DNA of 64,000 nt from Agelas oroides (Eukaryota; Porifera; Demospongiae; Agelasida; Agelasidae): assembly GCA_949130485.1 (NCBI GenBank), contig OX422197.1:3850205-3914204 (forward strand), read 5' to 3'. The position numbers and the translations under genes were made by a program. Within the stretch, counting starts at the first letter, position 1. Each line of letters begins with the position of its first letter. The notes under the pieces were generated by a model. That model was given only the letters and a program-made list of their open reading frames with translations. It had not been told where the DNA came from and did no database searches. This document shows, one piece after another, positions 47,435-57,449 of the stretch.

Positions 47435-48269
47435 TCATACCTCTGCCACTGGGAGAGGGTGGGTAAATTCTTCCTAACTTCCAACACACTCAACCTCATA
47501 TATGCACAGCGAGTGAGATGGCTCAAATGACAGCAGAACCACTCATGGAGGGGATGAGCAACATGCCCTGCAGGTTCAGGTGAGGATGAGGGAGGTGTAT
47601 GCCTCCACCTGCACACTCGGTGGATATGCTTTGTTTAGCAATAACACCATTTTCTCCTCTCACTTCTCCTCCTTCCTTCTTTCCTCCCTTCCCAGGTTTC
47701 CTGGACCCCACCCACTTCCACATTCAGTGTTGCTTTCTGAGACTCTGACCCTGAAGTGGTATAGCATTGTGCCTGATGCATAAATGGAAAAGGGATTTAT
47801 TCTCACTTTGCCTACATACAGGTATGAGTTAGAAGGGCTTTCAAGGGACAAGACTTACCAAACACAGGGTGACTTAGTTCTACTTTAAAGGACTTCAAAG
47901 GATAGAGGTTGTATGGAGCCATCCTCACAAGAAGCGGTGTGTGGAGATAGGATCGAGATGATGATGCAGAGGCTTCAAAGACTCCACAACTAGCTCAATA
48001 GGCTGTTTGTCTAGCTTGTATTTAACTGATAGTTATAGATTGGCCAGTCACACTGAATGATTGGTCATGTATACTGAAAATTAAGATTTGGTTATGTATG
48101 AAAACCTGGAAAAGGTTCTGTTACCAGCTTTAGAATTTTGCCATTTTGACTGAATGCTGTAGTCATCATCAGAGTGAAAGCAAACTGTCACCGACTTGTT
48201 ACACACATGTTGTAACTATAAATATTTCTTCACATATTGTAACTGTAAAGTTAAACTATTAAATAGTAG

Positions 48270-48408
48270 TTAGACGCCGAGACCAAGGGATCTACGCTAT
48301 TTAGAAACCCGAGGGCCCGAGGCTGTGGCGACCCGAGCGTAGCGAGGGCGCTACTAAGGGCCCTCGGGTTTTTAAATAGCGTAGATCCCGTTGGTCGAGG
48401 TGTCTAAC
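48270..48408. repeat. hairpin with conserved CG-rich centre (H2)
   Basis: Arms agggatctacgctattt...acccgagggccc and gggccctcgggt...aaatagcgtagatccc flank the centre gacccgagcgtagcgagggc. Outer ends are ttagacgcc and gtgtctaa. A close direct copy lies at 56664-56802. The pair brackets the split recombinase gene (48473-56450). Confidence 0.85.
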
Positions 48409-48472
48409 TTATTTGCAACCGTTTGCTTTATAAACGAGCACGCGTCGGCCATTAATATCAACTCATCAAGCC

Positions 48473-48606
48473 ATGGAGCTAAGCGACTTACTGCAACACG
48501 ACCTACTTCGGTTCTGCGAAAGCAGTGAAGACAGCGACAACAGTTTCGACCTAGACCAGCTGCTTTCAAGCGCGCTGGACGAATATGAGTCTCAATCCGG
48601 ATCCGG
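48473..48606 (+). pseudogene. DUF3504 recombinase, N-terminal piece
   Basis: Starts MELSDLLQHDLLRFCESSED and is acidic and serine-rich, as N-termini of this family often are. The frame runs into the CCGG target site of the Ginger-like insertion. It continues in the same frame at 49788 when the insertion and one CCGG are removed. The start lies about 65 bp after hairpin H2. Confidence 0.7.
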
Positions 48607-48813
48607 TGTTACAGGAAATTTGATCGCTCGGAAATACTATCGCTGCGATAATATTTCCTAGGAAATTTTATCGCCGAGCGTAACTTTTTCCTAGGAAATA
48701 TCATCGCAGCCAGGAAATACGATTGCTCACGGTACAGCCGTCCGGTAGAGGCGAGAAATAGTGCTTTAAAATGGAGATCATTGCACGTCTCCGCAGTGTA
48801 TTGACTTTGCAGT

Positions 48814-49190
48814 GATGGAAGTGAAGGAATATGACGAGATCTACAACGTGGTGGCAGACCAGAACTATCCAGATGGGATCACCAAGAACCAGAAAGATGC
48901 CTTGCGCAACAAGGCCAAAAAGTTCGCGATTCGAGATGGTCTATTATATTACTGTGACAAGAAGCGTGGAGAAAGGCAGGTGGGTGCTGTGTGTGTGTGT
49001 GTGTGTGTGTGTATAGACTCAGTAGGCAAACCTCAAACTTCAACAAATATTAAAAGATATTTCCTTGTGTCAATGTTATATGTAGGTGATAAAATCTGAG
49101 CAGAAACAGCAAGTCCTCCAAGCTTGGAGCACACTTTGGAAGGGACAAAGTGGTGGAGAAGATTGAGGAACGATACTACTGGGTGGGTAT
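48814..49190 (+). pseudogene. integrase N-terminal (H2C2-like) part with intron
   Basis: Exon 1 (48814-48979) reads MEVKEYDEIYNVVADQNYPD ... DGLLYYCDKKRGERQ and ends in a cag/gtgggt donor. A 106-bp intron (48980-49085) with a TG microsatellite ends in ttatatgtag. Exon 2 resumes KSEQKQQVLQA and, after a frame shift, GRDKVVEKIEERYYWVGIIR. This is the zinc-binding region ahead of gypsy/Ginger integrase cores. The His/Cys of the second half appears deleted, and the DDE core is absent. Confidence 0.6.
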
Positions 49191-49198
49191 CATCAGAG

Positions 49199-49564
49199 AT
49201 GCAACAGGGAGTTGCAGACTGTGGAGTATATGCTATTGCATACGCTTTCCATGCAGCAAGAGGGGACAGTTTGGAAGATATAGAGTTTGAACAAGACAAA
49301 ATGCGGCAGCACTTAGCTAGATGTTTAACTAAGCAAAAGCTGATTCCTTTTCCACACTCAAAAAGGCGTGCTCGTGTTCCACCGTACCCATGGTTTCCAT
49401 ACCAGGAAATAGAAGTGTTCTGCACTTGCGAAATGCCAGAATACCTCGACAACATGATACAATGTGATGGTTGTGAGGAATGGTACCACATGGCTTGTGT
49501 TGGACTGAAAACTCCACCTCCAGATACTGATTCATGGCACTGTAGTACAGCATGTAAAGTGTAG
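49199..49564 (+). pseudogene. Ulp1 protease tail plus PHD finger
   Basis: Starts within the protease at QQGVADCGVYAIAYAFHAAR, carrying the oxyanion Gln and catalytic Cys. It continues with FEQDKMRQHLARCLTKQK and a linker with PPYPWFPYQ. It ends in a full PHD finger, from FCTCEMP through MIQCDGCEEWYHMACVG to SWHCSTACKV. The sequence before QQGV is missing, joined directly to integrase remains. Compare the similar gene remains at 43069-45060, which are clearly a different lineage. Confidence 0.75.
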
Positions 49565-49783
49565 GACTCATATATAAATTTCACTAACATAGTATAACAA
49601 CATGAAAGTGATGTACCCCTGTTCGTATTTTATGTAATGACAATGCTGCTTTTGTTTTTGTGAGCGATCGTATTTCCTGGCTGCGATGATATTTCCTAGG
49701 AAAAAGTTACGCTCGGCGATAAAATTTCCTAGGAAATATTACTGCAGCGATAGTATTTCCGAGCGATCAAATTTCCTGTAACA

Positions 49784-50407
49784 CCGGCCCCGCCTCTGAA
49801 ACACCTAATCCCGCCCCAACTACCAGCCCCACCCCCCAAAGCAGATTCGCTCCACCGAAAACAGCGAAAGATGTTCAAGAAGCGAGGCGCCAGGGAATTC
49901 CAAAGAAGACTCAGCAGGACACATGCTACTGTGTCCGAGTGTGGAATGAATGGAGGAGCTACCGGAGAGAGACTTGTGGTGACACGATTCCAGCTCTAAG
50001 CGATATAATCCCCTCCGACCTCCAGCACTGGTTAAACTACTTCGTGCTGGAAGTGCGCAAAAAGGACGGTTCTGAGTATCCGCCAGACTCCCTCCACCAC
50101 CTTTGCAGTGGGATTGTGCGTTTTCTGCGGGCAAACAACTGCCCATCTATTGACATCTTCAAGGATTCAGACTTCACTGAATTCCGTGCCACACTAGATG
50201 CCGAGATGAAGCGTCTGCAGGCCCTAGGAGTAGGTTCAAAAAAGAGGCAAGCTGAACCACTGACCGAGGAGGAGGAGGAGGTACTATGGTAGAAAGGGCT
50301 ACTTGGTGACCACACCCCTCAAGCACTGCTCGATACAATGGTGTTCATGAATGGGCTATATTTTGCCCTACGCAGTGGCAATGAACATCGAAACCTGCGC
50401 TTTTCAC
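49784..50407 (+). pseudogene. DUF3504 recombinase, middle piece
   Basis: Contains the core-binding domain (TQQDTCYCVRVWNEWRSYRR, LQHWLNYFVLEVRKKDGSEY, LHHLCSGIVRFLRANN), a PLTEEEEEVLW linker and the first catalytic segment with Arg in [14 protein letters not shown] stop interrupts it at 50290-50292, right after EEEEEVLW. It is cut at gcttttcac (50399-50407) by the 5.3-kb block. Confidence 0.85.
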
Positions 50408-50459
50408 TAGCCTCGGTCCCAGGCCTCCCTCGTTTTACCTTCCGTTTGCGTTCACAATA

Positions 50460-51348
50460 ATACACGGGAGCGGAAGGCCGGCGAAAAACGGGGAAGGCCT
50501 GGGAGCATTCATCACGTGAGTGGACGCGAGGTGGACGTAGGGGGGAGGGGCCGATATTCAAATATAAACGTAGTAAACTTGAAAGTGAGTTTCTTACCGG
50601 TCAAGACGAGTAGTTTCCATCACGCTAAGGTCTGGAGCCCGAAAACGTGGTAGAGCGCTCGAACGGATGGTCCTGTGCGTTGTTTTGGCAGTTGGGCCCC
50701 TCCCCCCTTACGTCCACCTCGCGTCATAGGTCCGAAGGTTATATACTAGGGGGAATGTAGAACATTGTGGGGCGAGCGTGAGTAAGCGATGCACTACAGC
50801 ATCGTAGCAGCACGCCTAGCCCTGTCAGCTTCCCTGCGCCTTGACAAGCGAAGTTCTTTCTGTTGTGTTGTTTCTGCAGAGCGTCGAGCTCTCTCATATT
50901 CTCTTCTTCGCCTCAATCTCTCTTGTTTATCCATAGTTTTACAGTTTAACTCATTAATGCGCCACGTGCAACAAGAAATATGCTCTTGACCTCTTACCCA
51001 TGCCTCGCACCCAGATAATTTTACAGTTTAGCTCATTAATGCGCCATGTGCAACAAGAAATACGCTCTTGACCTCTTACCCATGCCAGTTGATCTCATGC
51101 CCAGACCTGGGGCAGGGCGCCGCTTAAATAGATCATAGAGATATACGGAATCACGTACGTACCATCGTATCTATGGTACCATCGTATCTATGGTACCATA
51201 CATATCGAGAATCCACCAGCCAACTCCTAGTGTGGGGCTCGCTCAGGCTCGCCTCAATTATCTATGCTCGCGTCCACCTGACGTCACTCACGTGATGAAT
51301 GCTCCCAGGCCTTCCCCGTTTTTCGCCGGCCTTCCGCTCCCGTGTATT
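50460..51348. mobile_element. nested element with cacgggagcggaaggccggc arms
   Basis: The left arm (50460-50536) and right arm (about 51270-51348) are inverted, with gggagcattcatcacgtgag in both. Inside is a second pair of arms, gcgaggtggacgtagg / cttacgtccacctcgcg (about 50526-50725), then an M2 copy (50752-51260). Non-coding. Confidence 0.75.
50752..51260. mobile_element. M2 MITE-like element, copy 2
   Basis: Starts ctagggggaatgtagaacat and ends with ctagtgtggggctcgctcag and gcctcaattat, as for the copy at 34271-35060. It contains a direct duplication of ttaatgcgccacgtgcaac near 50957 and 51036. Confidence 0.6.
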
Positions 51349-51449
51349 GGGCTATTCCATTTAATAAGCATACACCCCCTGTGGATGGACAGTTTGGGTA
51401 ATATGGCCCCCTAGACATAATTAGTAGCCAATACCCCCCCTAGACAGCT

Positions 51450-51845
51450 AATCAAATGGGTTGTAATGCCCCCCTGACACAATTAACTGCATGTCCACCC
51501 CCCTGGACAGCTAATCAAATGGGTTGTAATGCCCCCCTGACACAATTAACTGCATGTCCATCCCCCTGGACAGCTAATCAAATGGGTTGTAATGCCCCCC
51601 TGACACAATTAACTGCATGTCCACCCCCCTGGACAGCTAATCAAATGGGATGTTGTGCCCCCTGACATAATTAACTGTATGACCACCCACCTGGACAGCC
51701 AATCAGATGGGATGTAATGTCCCCAATTAACTGTATGTCCACCCCCCTGGACAGCTAATCAAATGGGATATTGTGCCCCCTGACATAATTAACTGCCCCC
51801 TGGACAGGTGATCAGATGGGATGTAATGTCCCCTTGACACAATCA
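51450..51845. repeat. ~64-bp tandem repeat
   Basis: Each unit has ccccctgacacaattaactg, catgtccacccccctggac and agctaatcaaatggg. The first three units are nearly identical; the later ones are degenerate and shortened. The Pro-rich frame through them is an artefact. Confidence 0.85.
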
Positions 51846-52229
51846 AATGCACAAACAATGCACTGTGTATCCCTGAAATATTTAGTGTCACTAGTGGACT
51901 GGTGACTCAAGATTACCTAGGCCGAACATATACAGAAGCCTTAGCATCAACTAGGCCACAACAGTTTACAAACTTTGTATATAATATTGAATTTGTGTTC
52001 AGTAACTGCCCAAGTTCAAGGAGGACAAATAGGTGATGTACGCAATGCTGCTAGTTTAAAAAATACTTTTATGTCCACACTTTAGTAAGTTTAATATTAG
52101 CTTCTTTGTCATCTTGTTTGTCTATGACTTTGTAACTGGGGTGCTTTTCATTAGCTATGCTATCTTGTATCCCTTTAACTTTCATAGAGAAAAAGAAAGA
52201 TTGGTTATAGTAAACTACGTACAAATCCC

Positions 52230-52910
52230 ATGCATGGATACAATTTCTTGATAGATAATATATACATCCAGATAGGATCAGCTGTCTACCAACAAACAAT
52301 TGGCATCCCTATGGGTACTGATTGTGCTCCATTAGTTGCGGATCTATTTCTTTTCTCCTATGAATTTGAGTTTATGAAATCCCTAATCCGGACTGACCTC
52401 TCTGTAGCAGCTAAATTTAGTAATACTTGCAGATATATTGATGACTTGCTTACACTTAACAACCCTGATTTTCAAGCATGCATAGGCCAAATTTACCCCC
52501 CAGAATTAGAGCTTAAGAAAACTACAGAGAGCCATGACAGCTGTTCCTACCTAGATCTTAACATTAATGTCCTGAATGGTAAGTTTTGCACACACTTGTA
52601 TGATAAGAGGGATGCCTTCAACTTTTCAATAGTCAATTTTCCACACATGGATAGCAACATACCCTCAAAACCAGCATACGGAGTAGTAATTTCACAGTTA
52701 GTTCGATATTTGAGGATATGTTGTAATTACCAAGATTTTGTTTACAGATCTAAACTACTCACAACCAGATTACTTAGACAGGGATACGTATACCAAAAAC
52801 TCTGTAGCACCTACAAGACCTTTGTGCATCGCTACCCCAGGACTTTACAGAAGTACGGGAGGTGCCTGAAAAACATTATTACTGAATGCATTGCCATAGC
52901 TACTGTTTAA
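52230..52910 (+). pseudogene. Penelope-like reverse transcriptase, C-terminal half
   Basis: 226 residues. Motifs in order: YQQTIGIPMGTDCAPLVADL (motif around the primer grip side of the palm), CRYIDDLLTLNN with the catalytic Asp pair, LELKKTTESHDSCSYLDL, and the conserved tail FVYRSKLLTTRLLRQGYVYQ then KYGRCLKNI. The N-terminal fingers and the first catalytic Asp are missing. No GIY-YIG endonuclease is found. The hammerhead 336 bp downstream supports the Penelope-like assignment. A 5'-truncated insertion. Confidence 0.75.
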
Positions 52911-53245
52911 CGCAGCCTGAACATGCAGTTTACTTGGCTTGGCACATTTATGCACACACAGCCTTTAAACACGCACTGTTTGCCTTACACTGTTTGCCTT
53001 GTGCCTTATTAACAATACTTCCGGTACCTCCAGTGCCTCTGTATGCGCGCGCGCGCACGCACGCGTCGATAACACGTGACGATCAATCGCTACGTAAGAC
53101 CTTCGAACGAAAGACAGCTGCACGAAGAACAGCTGCACGAAGAGACGGTGCTTTCGAGGAGTCTCTACCGACTTTTGAATAAGGCCAGCCACCTGACTGC
53201 ATTCTGTGCATGAGATAGCAGTCCCCATCTCCCGGTCACCCCAGC

Positions 53246-53289
53246 GCAGCTGATGAGGCCTGGTATTGGCCGAAACGCGTCCTGCGCAG
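53246..53289 (+). ncRNA. type I hammerhead ribozyme (minimal stem III)
   Basis: All conserved positions are present. Stem I is gcgcag (53246-53251) with ctgcgc (53284-53289). The CTGATGA core is at 53252-53258. Stem II ggcc/ggcc encloses loop tggtatt (53259-53273). GAAA is at 53274-53277. A minimal stem III, cgcg, is followed by TC with cleavage expected after 53283. Small type I hammerheads with very short stem III are a described feature of Penelope-like retroelements, where they sit in the terminal repeats. Confidence 0.92.
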
Positions 53290-53454
53290 TGGGTGACTTT
53301 GCATAACATCTAGGCCTGTTTTATAAGGGAGATGTGGTTCGTTGATTGTTCATGGCTACCAAGCTGTAAGTGCACTGTGTATCCTACTAACCCTTGTATC
53401 CTTGGTAATAACCAGTGCATTGCTAAGATCTTCCCAGCTTTATTCTTGTTTCCA

Positions 53455-53690
53455 AGCAACAGATAGGGAACAGCCTGAGTAGAGGATCGAAATGATGTTT
53501 TCTTTTTCTATAGTAACAGGTGGGGAACAGCCTGAATAGAAGATAGAAATGATGTTCTTGTGTCTATGGTTAAAAGGTGGGAACAGGATAGGAATGATGT
53601 TCTTGTTTCTATGGTAACAGGTGGGTAACAGCCTGAGTAGAGCTGGGATAGGAATGATGTTCTTGTTTCTATGGTCAATGATGGCATAAA
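53455..53690. repeat. ~65-bp tandem repeat, four units
   Basis: Units carry taacaggtggggaacagcct, gaatgatgttcttgtttcta in order with small indels. The minus-strand frame with repeated HRNKNIIPI is a consequence of the repeat. Confidence 0.75.
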
Positions 53691-53821
53691 GAACAACATA
53701 ATACCAAAGATCCGTTGCCAATCCCACCCTGCTCTATTATCCCACTGCATAGACAAGTAACTATAGAGACTTGTGCAAGTAGGGCTATATTATCTACACT
53801 TATAGCCACTAGGTGTTTATG

Positions 53822-53946
53822 TAATAGTTATAGCACAGGTGCCAGGGATTTATGGCAGTAAACAGACCGAGTCCGAGGGCGTAGCCCGAGGACGAGGTTT
53901 GTTTACTACAGCCATAAATCCCTGGCCACCTGTGCTATAATTATTA
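53822..53946. repeat. hairpin with conserved CG-rich centre (H4)
   Basis: Arms ttatagcacaggtg..ccagggatttatggc and gccataaatccctggccacc surround gtccgagggcgtagcccgag. Ends are taatagttata and tataattatta. The arms are unrelated to those of the other hairpins. Confidence 0.8.
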
Positions 53947-54903
53947 TATATCCCACCTGATTGGTCCTTTGTTGTTATTATTGTAAACACATCTGTACAT
54001 GTGCAAGTGTTTACAGTAACTTCGATATTATTTACTGTCACAGAAAAATGATGTAAAATCTGTACTATAGTCTGACAATGTAGTAGACTGTAAACTAAAA
54101 ATACATGGAGAGGGAATTATGAGCCATAATTTCCCTTGTAGCCTTGAGGGGACAAATTATGACAGTTAAAGTCCACTCTGGCCTATGCATGAAGTATAGT
54201 AGGTGGGATATATAAAACAGATATTCTTGATGACAGGTAACAGCTCTGTAGCATGCTTTTGTATGTCTAGCTACCAGTCACTCCAGAGTATATACATGTA
54301 CACAACCCTTTTGTGCAAGCAGATATGCCAAGTATCAGTCAAATCTTGTACAGTGCTACAGGTACATAACCCGTGAACTATTACTAAATTAGATTTGTAC
54401 TTGTTAGCGTGTGTCTCGCGCTTTGTGCTCGTCACACCCCCCCTCCCCCACCTGGACAGCCAATCAAATGGGACTTAGAGCCCCTCTGATACAATTAAGG
54501 GCATACCTACCCCCTTGGATAGCCAATCATAGTACCCCCTGACATAATTAACAGCTTTTCCAACCCCCTGGTCAGCAAATCAAGTGGGATGTAGTACCCC
54601 CTGACAAAATTAACAGAATTAAGGCATCATGTATAACCAAGTAGCTATTTTCCACTTTTTACAGAAATAGAAACTAGCATGGTTATGTATGATTTAGCTA
54701 TTTTTTTTATGAAATTGAGTGATTTCATTTCATTTATGTAAGTTCCACCACGCCTGCTCACAAGAGTTAACCAACAGTTGCTGAAAGGCTTTAGCTGTGC
54801 AGGATGTCCGAGGGGTTGTATTACAACCCCATGGACATAAGTATACTTAAAGAATTTATCCCCCTTGACACAAGTCACAATTCTGGCAATACACCCCCTG
54901 AAC

Positions 54904-55014
54904 TAGCCTCGTTCCCAGGCCTCCCCCGTTTTTTGTTATTCGGTTTGCGTTCAATATATTATACTGAACGCAAACTGAAGAACAAAAAATGGGGGAGGCC
55001 TGGGAATGACGCTA
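54904..55014. mobile_element. 111-bp palindromic TAGCCTCG element, 9-bp TSD
   Basis: tagcctcgttcccaggcctc at the left and the inverse at the right, ending gggaatgacgcta. Flanks cccctgaac at 54895-54903 and 55015-55023 match perfectly. The centre reads cgttcaatatattatactgaacg, nearly a perfect palindrome throughout. It lies inside the repeat array of the element at 51349-55672. Confidence 0.9.
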
Positions 55015-55079
55015 CCCCTGAACCACTTCAACCCCCCTTGACACAAATCATAATTCTGATGATACACCCCCTGTACATA

Positions 55080-55630
55080 ATTAAGCTTGAATCACTTGTA
55101 CCCCCTTGACACTAATCATAATTCTGACAACACTGGCTCTCAGACATAATCCTACTTAAAGTTTACCCCCTTGACCCAAATATCACCCTCCCTCCCATAC
55201 ATAATAATTAAGATTAACCAATTCTACCCCCCTTGACACTAATCACAATTCTGACAATACACCCCCCTCGACATAATTAAAGCTCATCCACTTCTACCCC
55301 CCTTGACACAAATCCATAATTCTGACAACACTGGCCCCCCAGACACTAATCACAATTCTGACAATACCCCCCCTGTATGTAATTAAGATTAACCACTTCT
55401 ACCCCCCTTGACACTAATCACAATTCTGACAATACACCCCCTCGACATAATTAAAGCTCATCCACTTCTACCCCCCTTGACACAAATCCATAATTCTGAC
55501 AACACTGGCCCCCCAGACACTAATCACAATTCTGACAATACCCCCCTGTATGTAATTAAGATTAACCACTTCTACCCCCCTTGACACTAATCACAATTCT
55601 GACAATACACCCCCCTCGACATAATTAAAG
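55080..55630. repeat. higher-order repeat (~175 bp) of short CCCCTTGACAC units
   Basis: Smaller units (cccccttgacactaatcac, aattctgacaataca) are arranged in a longer unit that recurs at about 55225, 55400 and 55573 with near-identical order. This indicates segmental duplication of multi-unit blocks. Confidence 0.8.
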
Positions 55631-55725
55631 CTCATCCACAGGGGGTGTATGCTTATTAAATGGAATAGCCCATTATTGTGAACGCAAACGGAAGGTAAAA
55701 CGGGGGAGGCCTGGGAACGAGGCTA

Positions 55726-56450
55726 GCTTTTCACCATGCCAGATAGAGGTTCACGACAATGAAGGAGAACGGCCCTACCTGTTGTACACAGAAGACCTCT
55801 CAAAAAAACCACCCAGGTGGCCTGAAAGGGAGACGAATCAAACCAAAAGTGGTTCGTCACTATGCAAACATCGAAAATCCAAGCAGGTGTTTCGTGACAC
55901 TGTTCAAGCGCTATACCACCTTGTGCCCATCAAAAACATCAAAGAACGCATTTTACTTGCAGCCCCTGAGGAACCCCACTCCGCACTGTTGGTACTCTCA
56001 AGAGCCACTAGGACACAACAAGCTGGCAGGCACTGTTTCCAGACTCTGCAATCAGCTGGAATAAAAGGGTTTAAAACAAACCACTCATTAAGGGTCACAA
56101 ATGCCACACGCCTCTACTCATCAGGCACTGATGAACAGCTGATAATGGAGCAAACTGGTCATCGAAGCACTGATGGTGTACAGCCATATAAATGTACTTC
56201 TGAAGAGCAACAGATTGCCATTTCGGACATTTTAAACAGGAGCAAAAAGCCAAGGTCTGAACAACAACAACTAGTACCATCAACACAGGACTCTGCTCAA
56301 CTATCAAGTGAACATCCAGCACTGTTTCCTCACTCTGGACTCACAACCCAATCTTCCGCCTTCACAAAGACACAATACAACACCATACCAGGAACATTTC
56401 AGTTCAACCACTGTGGCTCTGTCACCATTAACCTCAACTACAACAACTAG
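55726..56450 (+). pseudogene. DUF3504 recombinase, C-terminal piece
   Basis: Resumes after the 5.3-kb block with SPCQIEVHDNEGERPYLLYT. A run of seven A at about 55801 shifts the frame; the family-like reading then continues as GGLKGRRIKPKVVRHYANIE to YLQPLRNPTPHCWYSQEPLG. A second shift near 56055 leads to GFKTNHSLRVTNATRLY (HxxR), EQTGHRSTDGVQPYK (His and catalytic Tyr) and a Gln-rich tail to the stop at 56450. Catalytic residues are present but split between frames. Confidence 0.85.
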
Positions 56451-56663
56451 ACATTGTTTATGCATTCTTGCACTGTTGTATGTAATCTATCATTTTCAGT
56501 TGTATGTAAACTTTCATTATTGTATGTAATCTTGTTGTTTTCAAATAAAATTGCCCCCTGGTACCAGGTGTCTATGAGATTCACCAGGTGTCTATGAGAT
56601 TTAGAAACCTGCTACTGACCAATCAGATTACTCTATTTCATACAGCTATACTCTAAATAATAG

Positions 56664-56802
56664 TTAGACACTGAGACCAAGGGATCTACGCGATTTATAA
56701 ACCCGAGGGCCCCCGGGCTGTAGCGTCCCGAGCGCAGCGAGGGCGCTACTAGGGGGCCCGAGGGTTTATAAATTGCGTAGATCCCGTTGGTCTCAGTGTC
56801 TC
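56664..56802. repeat. hairpin with conserved CG-rich centre (H3), copy of H2
   Basis: Same arms as H2 (agggatctacgcgatttat, acccgagggccc) and centre gtcccgagcgcagcgagggc, in direct orientation. It starts about 210 bp after the recombinase stop, so H2 and H3 bracket that gene. Confidence 0.85.
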
Positions 56803-57330
56803 ACTTTTTTAGATCAGGGCTAGCACTGTTGTAAACTCCTGCATATTTTCGAAGCAAATACCACCATCACAAGCGACGGAAAGCTGTGGACACGAAGAGC
56901 CGTCGGGCTAGCTACCCTGCAGAGCGAACCGAGCGAACGGAACACACCTCGACAACCGAACTATAACTCACCTGTGTTCTGAAAGTACGGGTGCAGGTTA
57001 CGATATACCTTGGTGAAGAAAGGTCACGCTGAGAACAACGAACGGCTGTTCAAAGCGTTGTCTTCACTCGAAGAACACAGCCAGTTTCAAAGACAGCGCT
57101 GCTCACGGAGGTGGTGTACGGATAATAACCGGACTTCCGCATATGCTCGAATGGAAAAACAATTTTTTTGATTTACTGAAAACAAAAATTCGCTTATTTA
57201 CACAAAATATACTTGTATTTACACACATCAAAATATTTGTTTATATATAATCCATGTACATACTACTGACAATGTAAGGCCAAAACAATGGCCTCATGCT
57301 CTGAGCAATAAATTACAGGTGTTCTATGTT

Positions 57331-57448
57331 ATAGTTATTAACCGCTCACGAGGGCTTTAGTAGATATATAAGCACACCGCCCGAGGGCGCAGCCCGAGGG
57401 CGGTGTTGCTTATATATCAACTAAAGCCCGAGGGTGCGGTTAATAACT
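57331..57448. repeat. hairpin with conserved CG-rich centre (H5)
   Basis: Arms gttattaaccgctcacg, agggctttagt, gatatataagca and their inverses surround cgcccgagggcgcagcccga. Outer ends are atagttattaacc and ggttaataact. Confidence 0.8.
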
Positions 57449-57449
57449 G

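Larger units (their letters stand above)
48607..49783 (+). mobile_element. Ginger1-like transposon, internally deleted, CCGG TSD
   Basis: The left end begins tgttacaggaaatttgatcg; the right end is its inverse, ending cctgtaaca. The flanks are CCGG at 48603-48606 and 49784-49787. TIRs run about 125 bp and contain internal tttcctaggaaa-type palindromes. TGTNR...YNACA ends with CCGG duplications and an integrase-type gene with Ulp1 or PHD extras are, from memory, features of Ginger1 elements. The coding part is a deletion derivative: H2C2-type start, then Ulp1 tail and PHD. Confidence 0.85.
51349..55672. mobile_element. large element with gggctattccatttaataag TIRs
   Basis: The left end (51350-51389) and the inverted right end (about 55632-55672) match through ggctattccatttaataagc and atacaccccctgtgg. 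Inside are arrays of ccccctgacataattaa-type repeats (51390-51840, 54430-55630), a Penelope-like RT and hammerhead, a hairpin and a small TAGCCTCG element. No transposase for the TIRs themselves is seen. Confidence 0.7.
50408..55725. mobile_element. TAGCCTCG palindrome opened by a 5.2-kb nested block
   Basis: The left end (50408-50460) and right end (55673-55725) are inverted over about 53 bp, starting tagcctcg and running through accttccgtttgcgttcac. Flanks gcttttcac occur at 50399-50407 and 55726-55734, a 9-bp duplication. By comparison with the 111-bp relative at 54904-55014, the original insertion was a simple palindrome. Two further elements (about 50460-51348 and 51349-55672) now lie at its centre. 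Confidence 0.85.
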
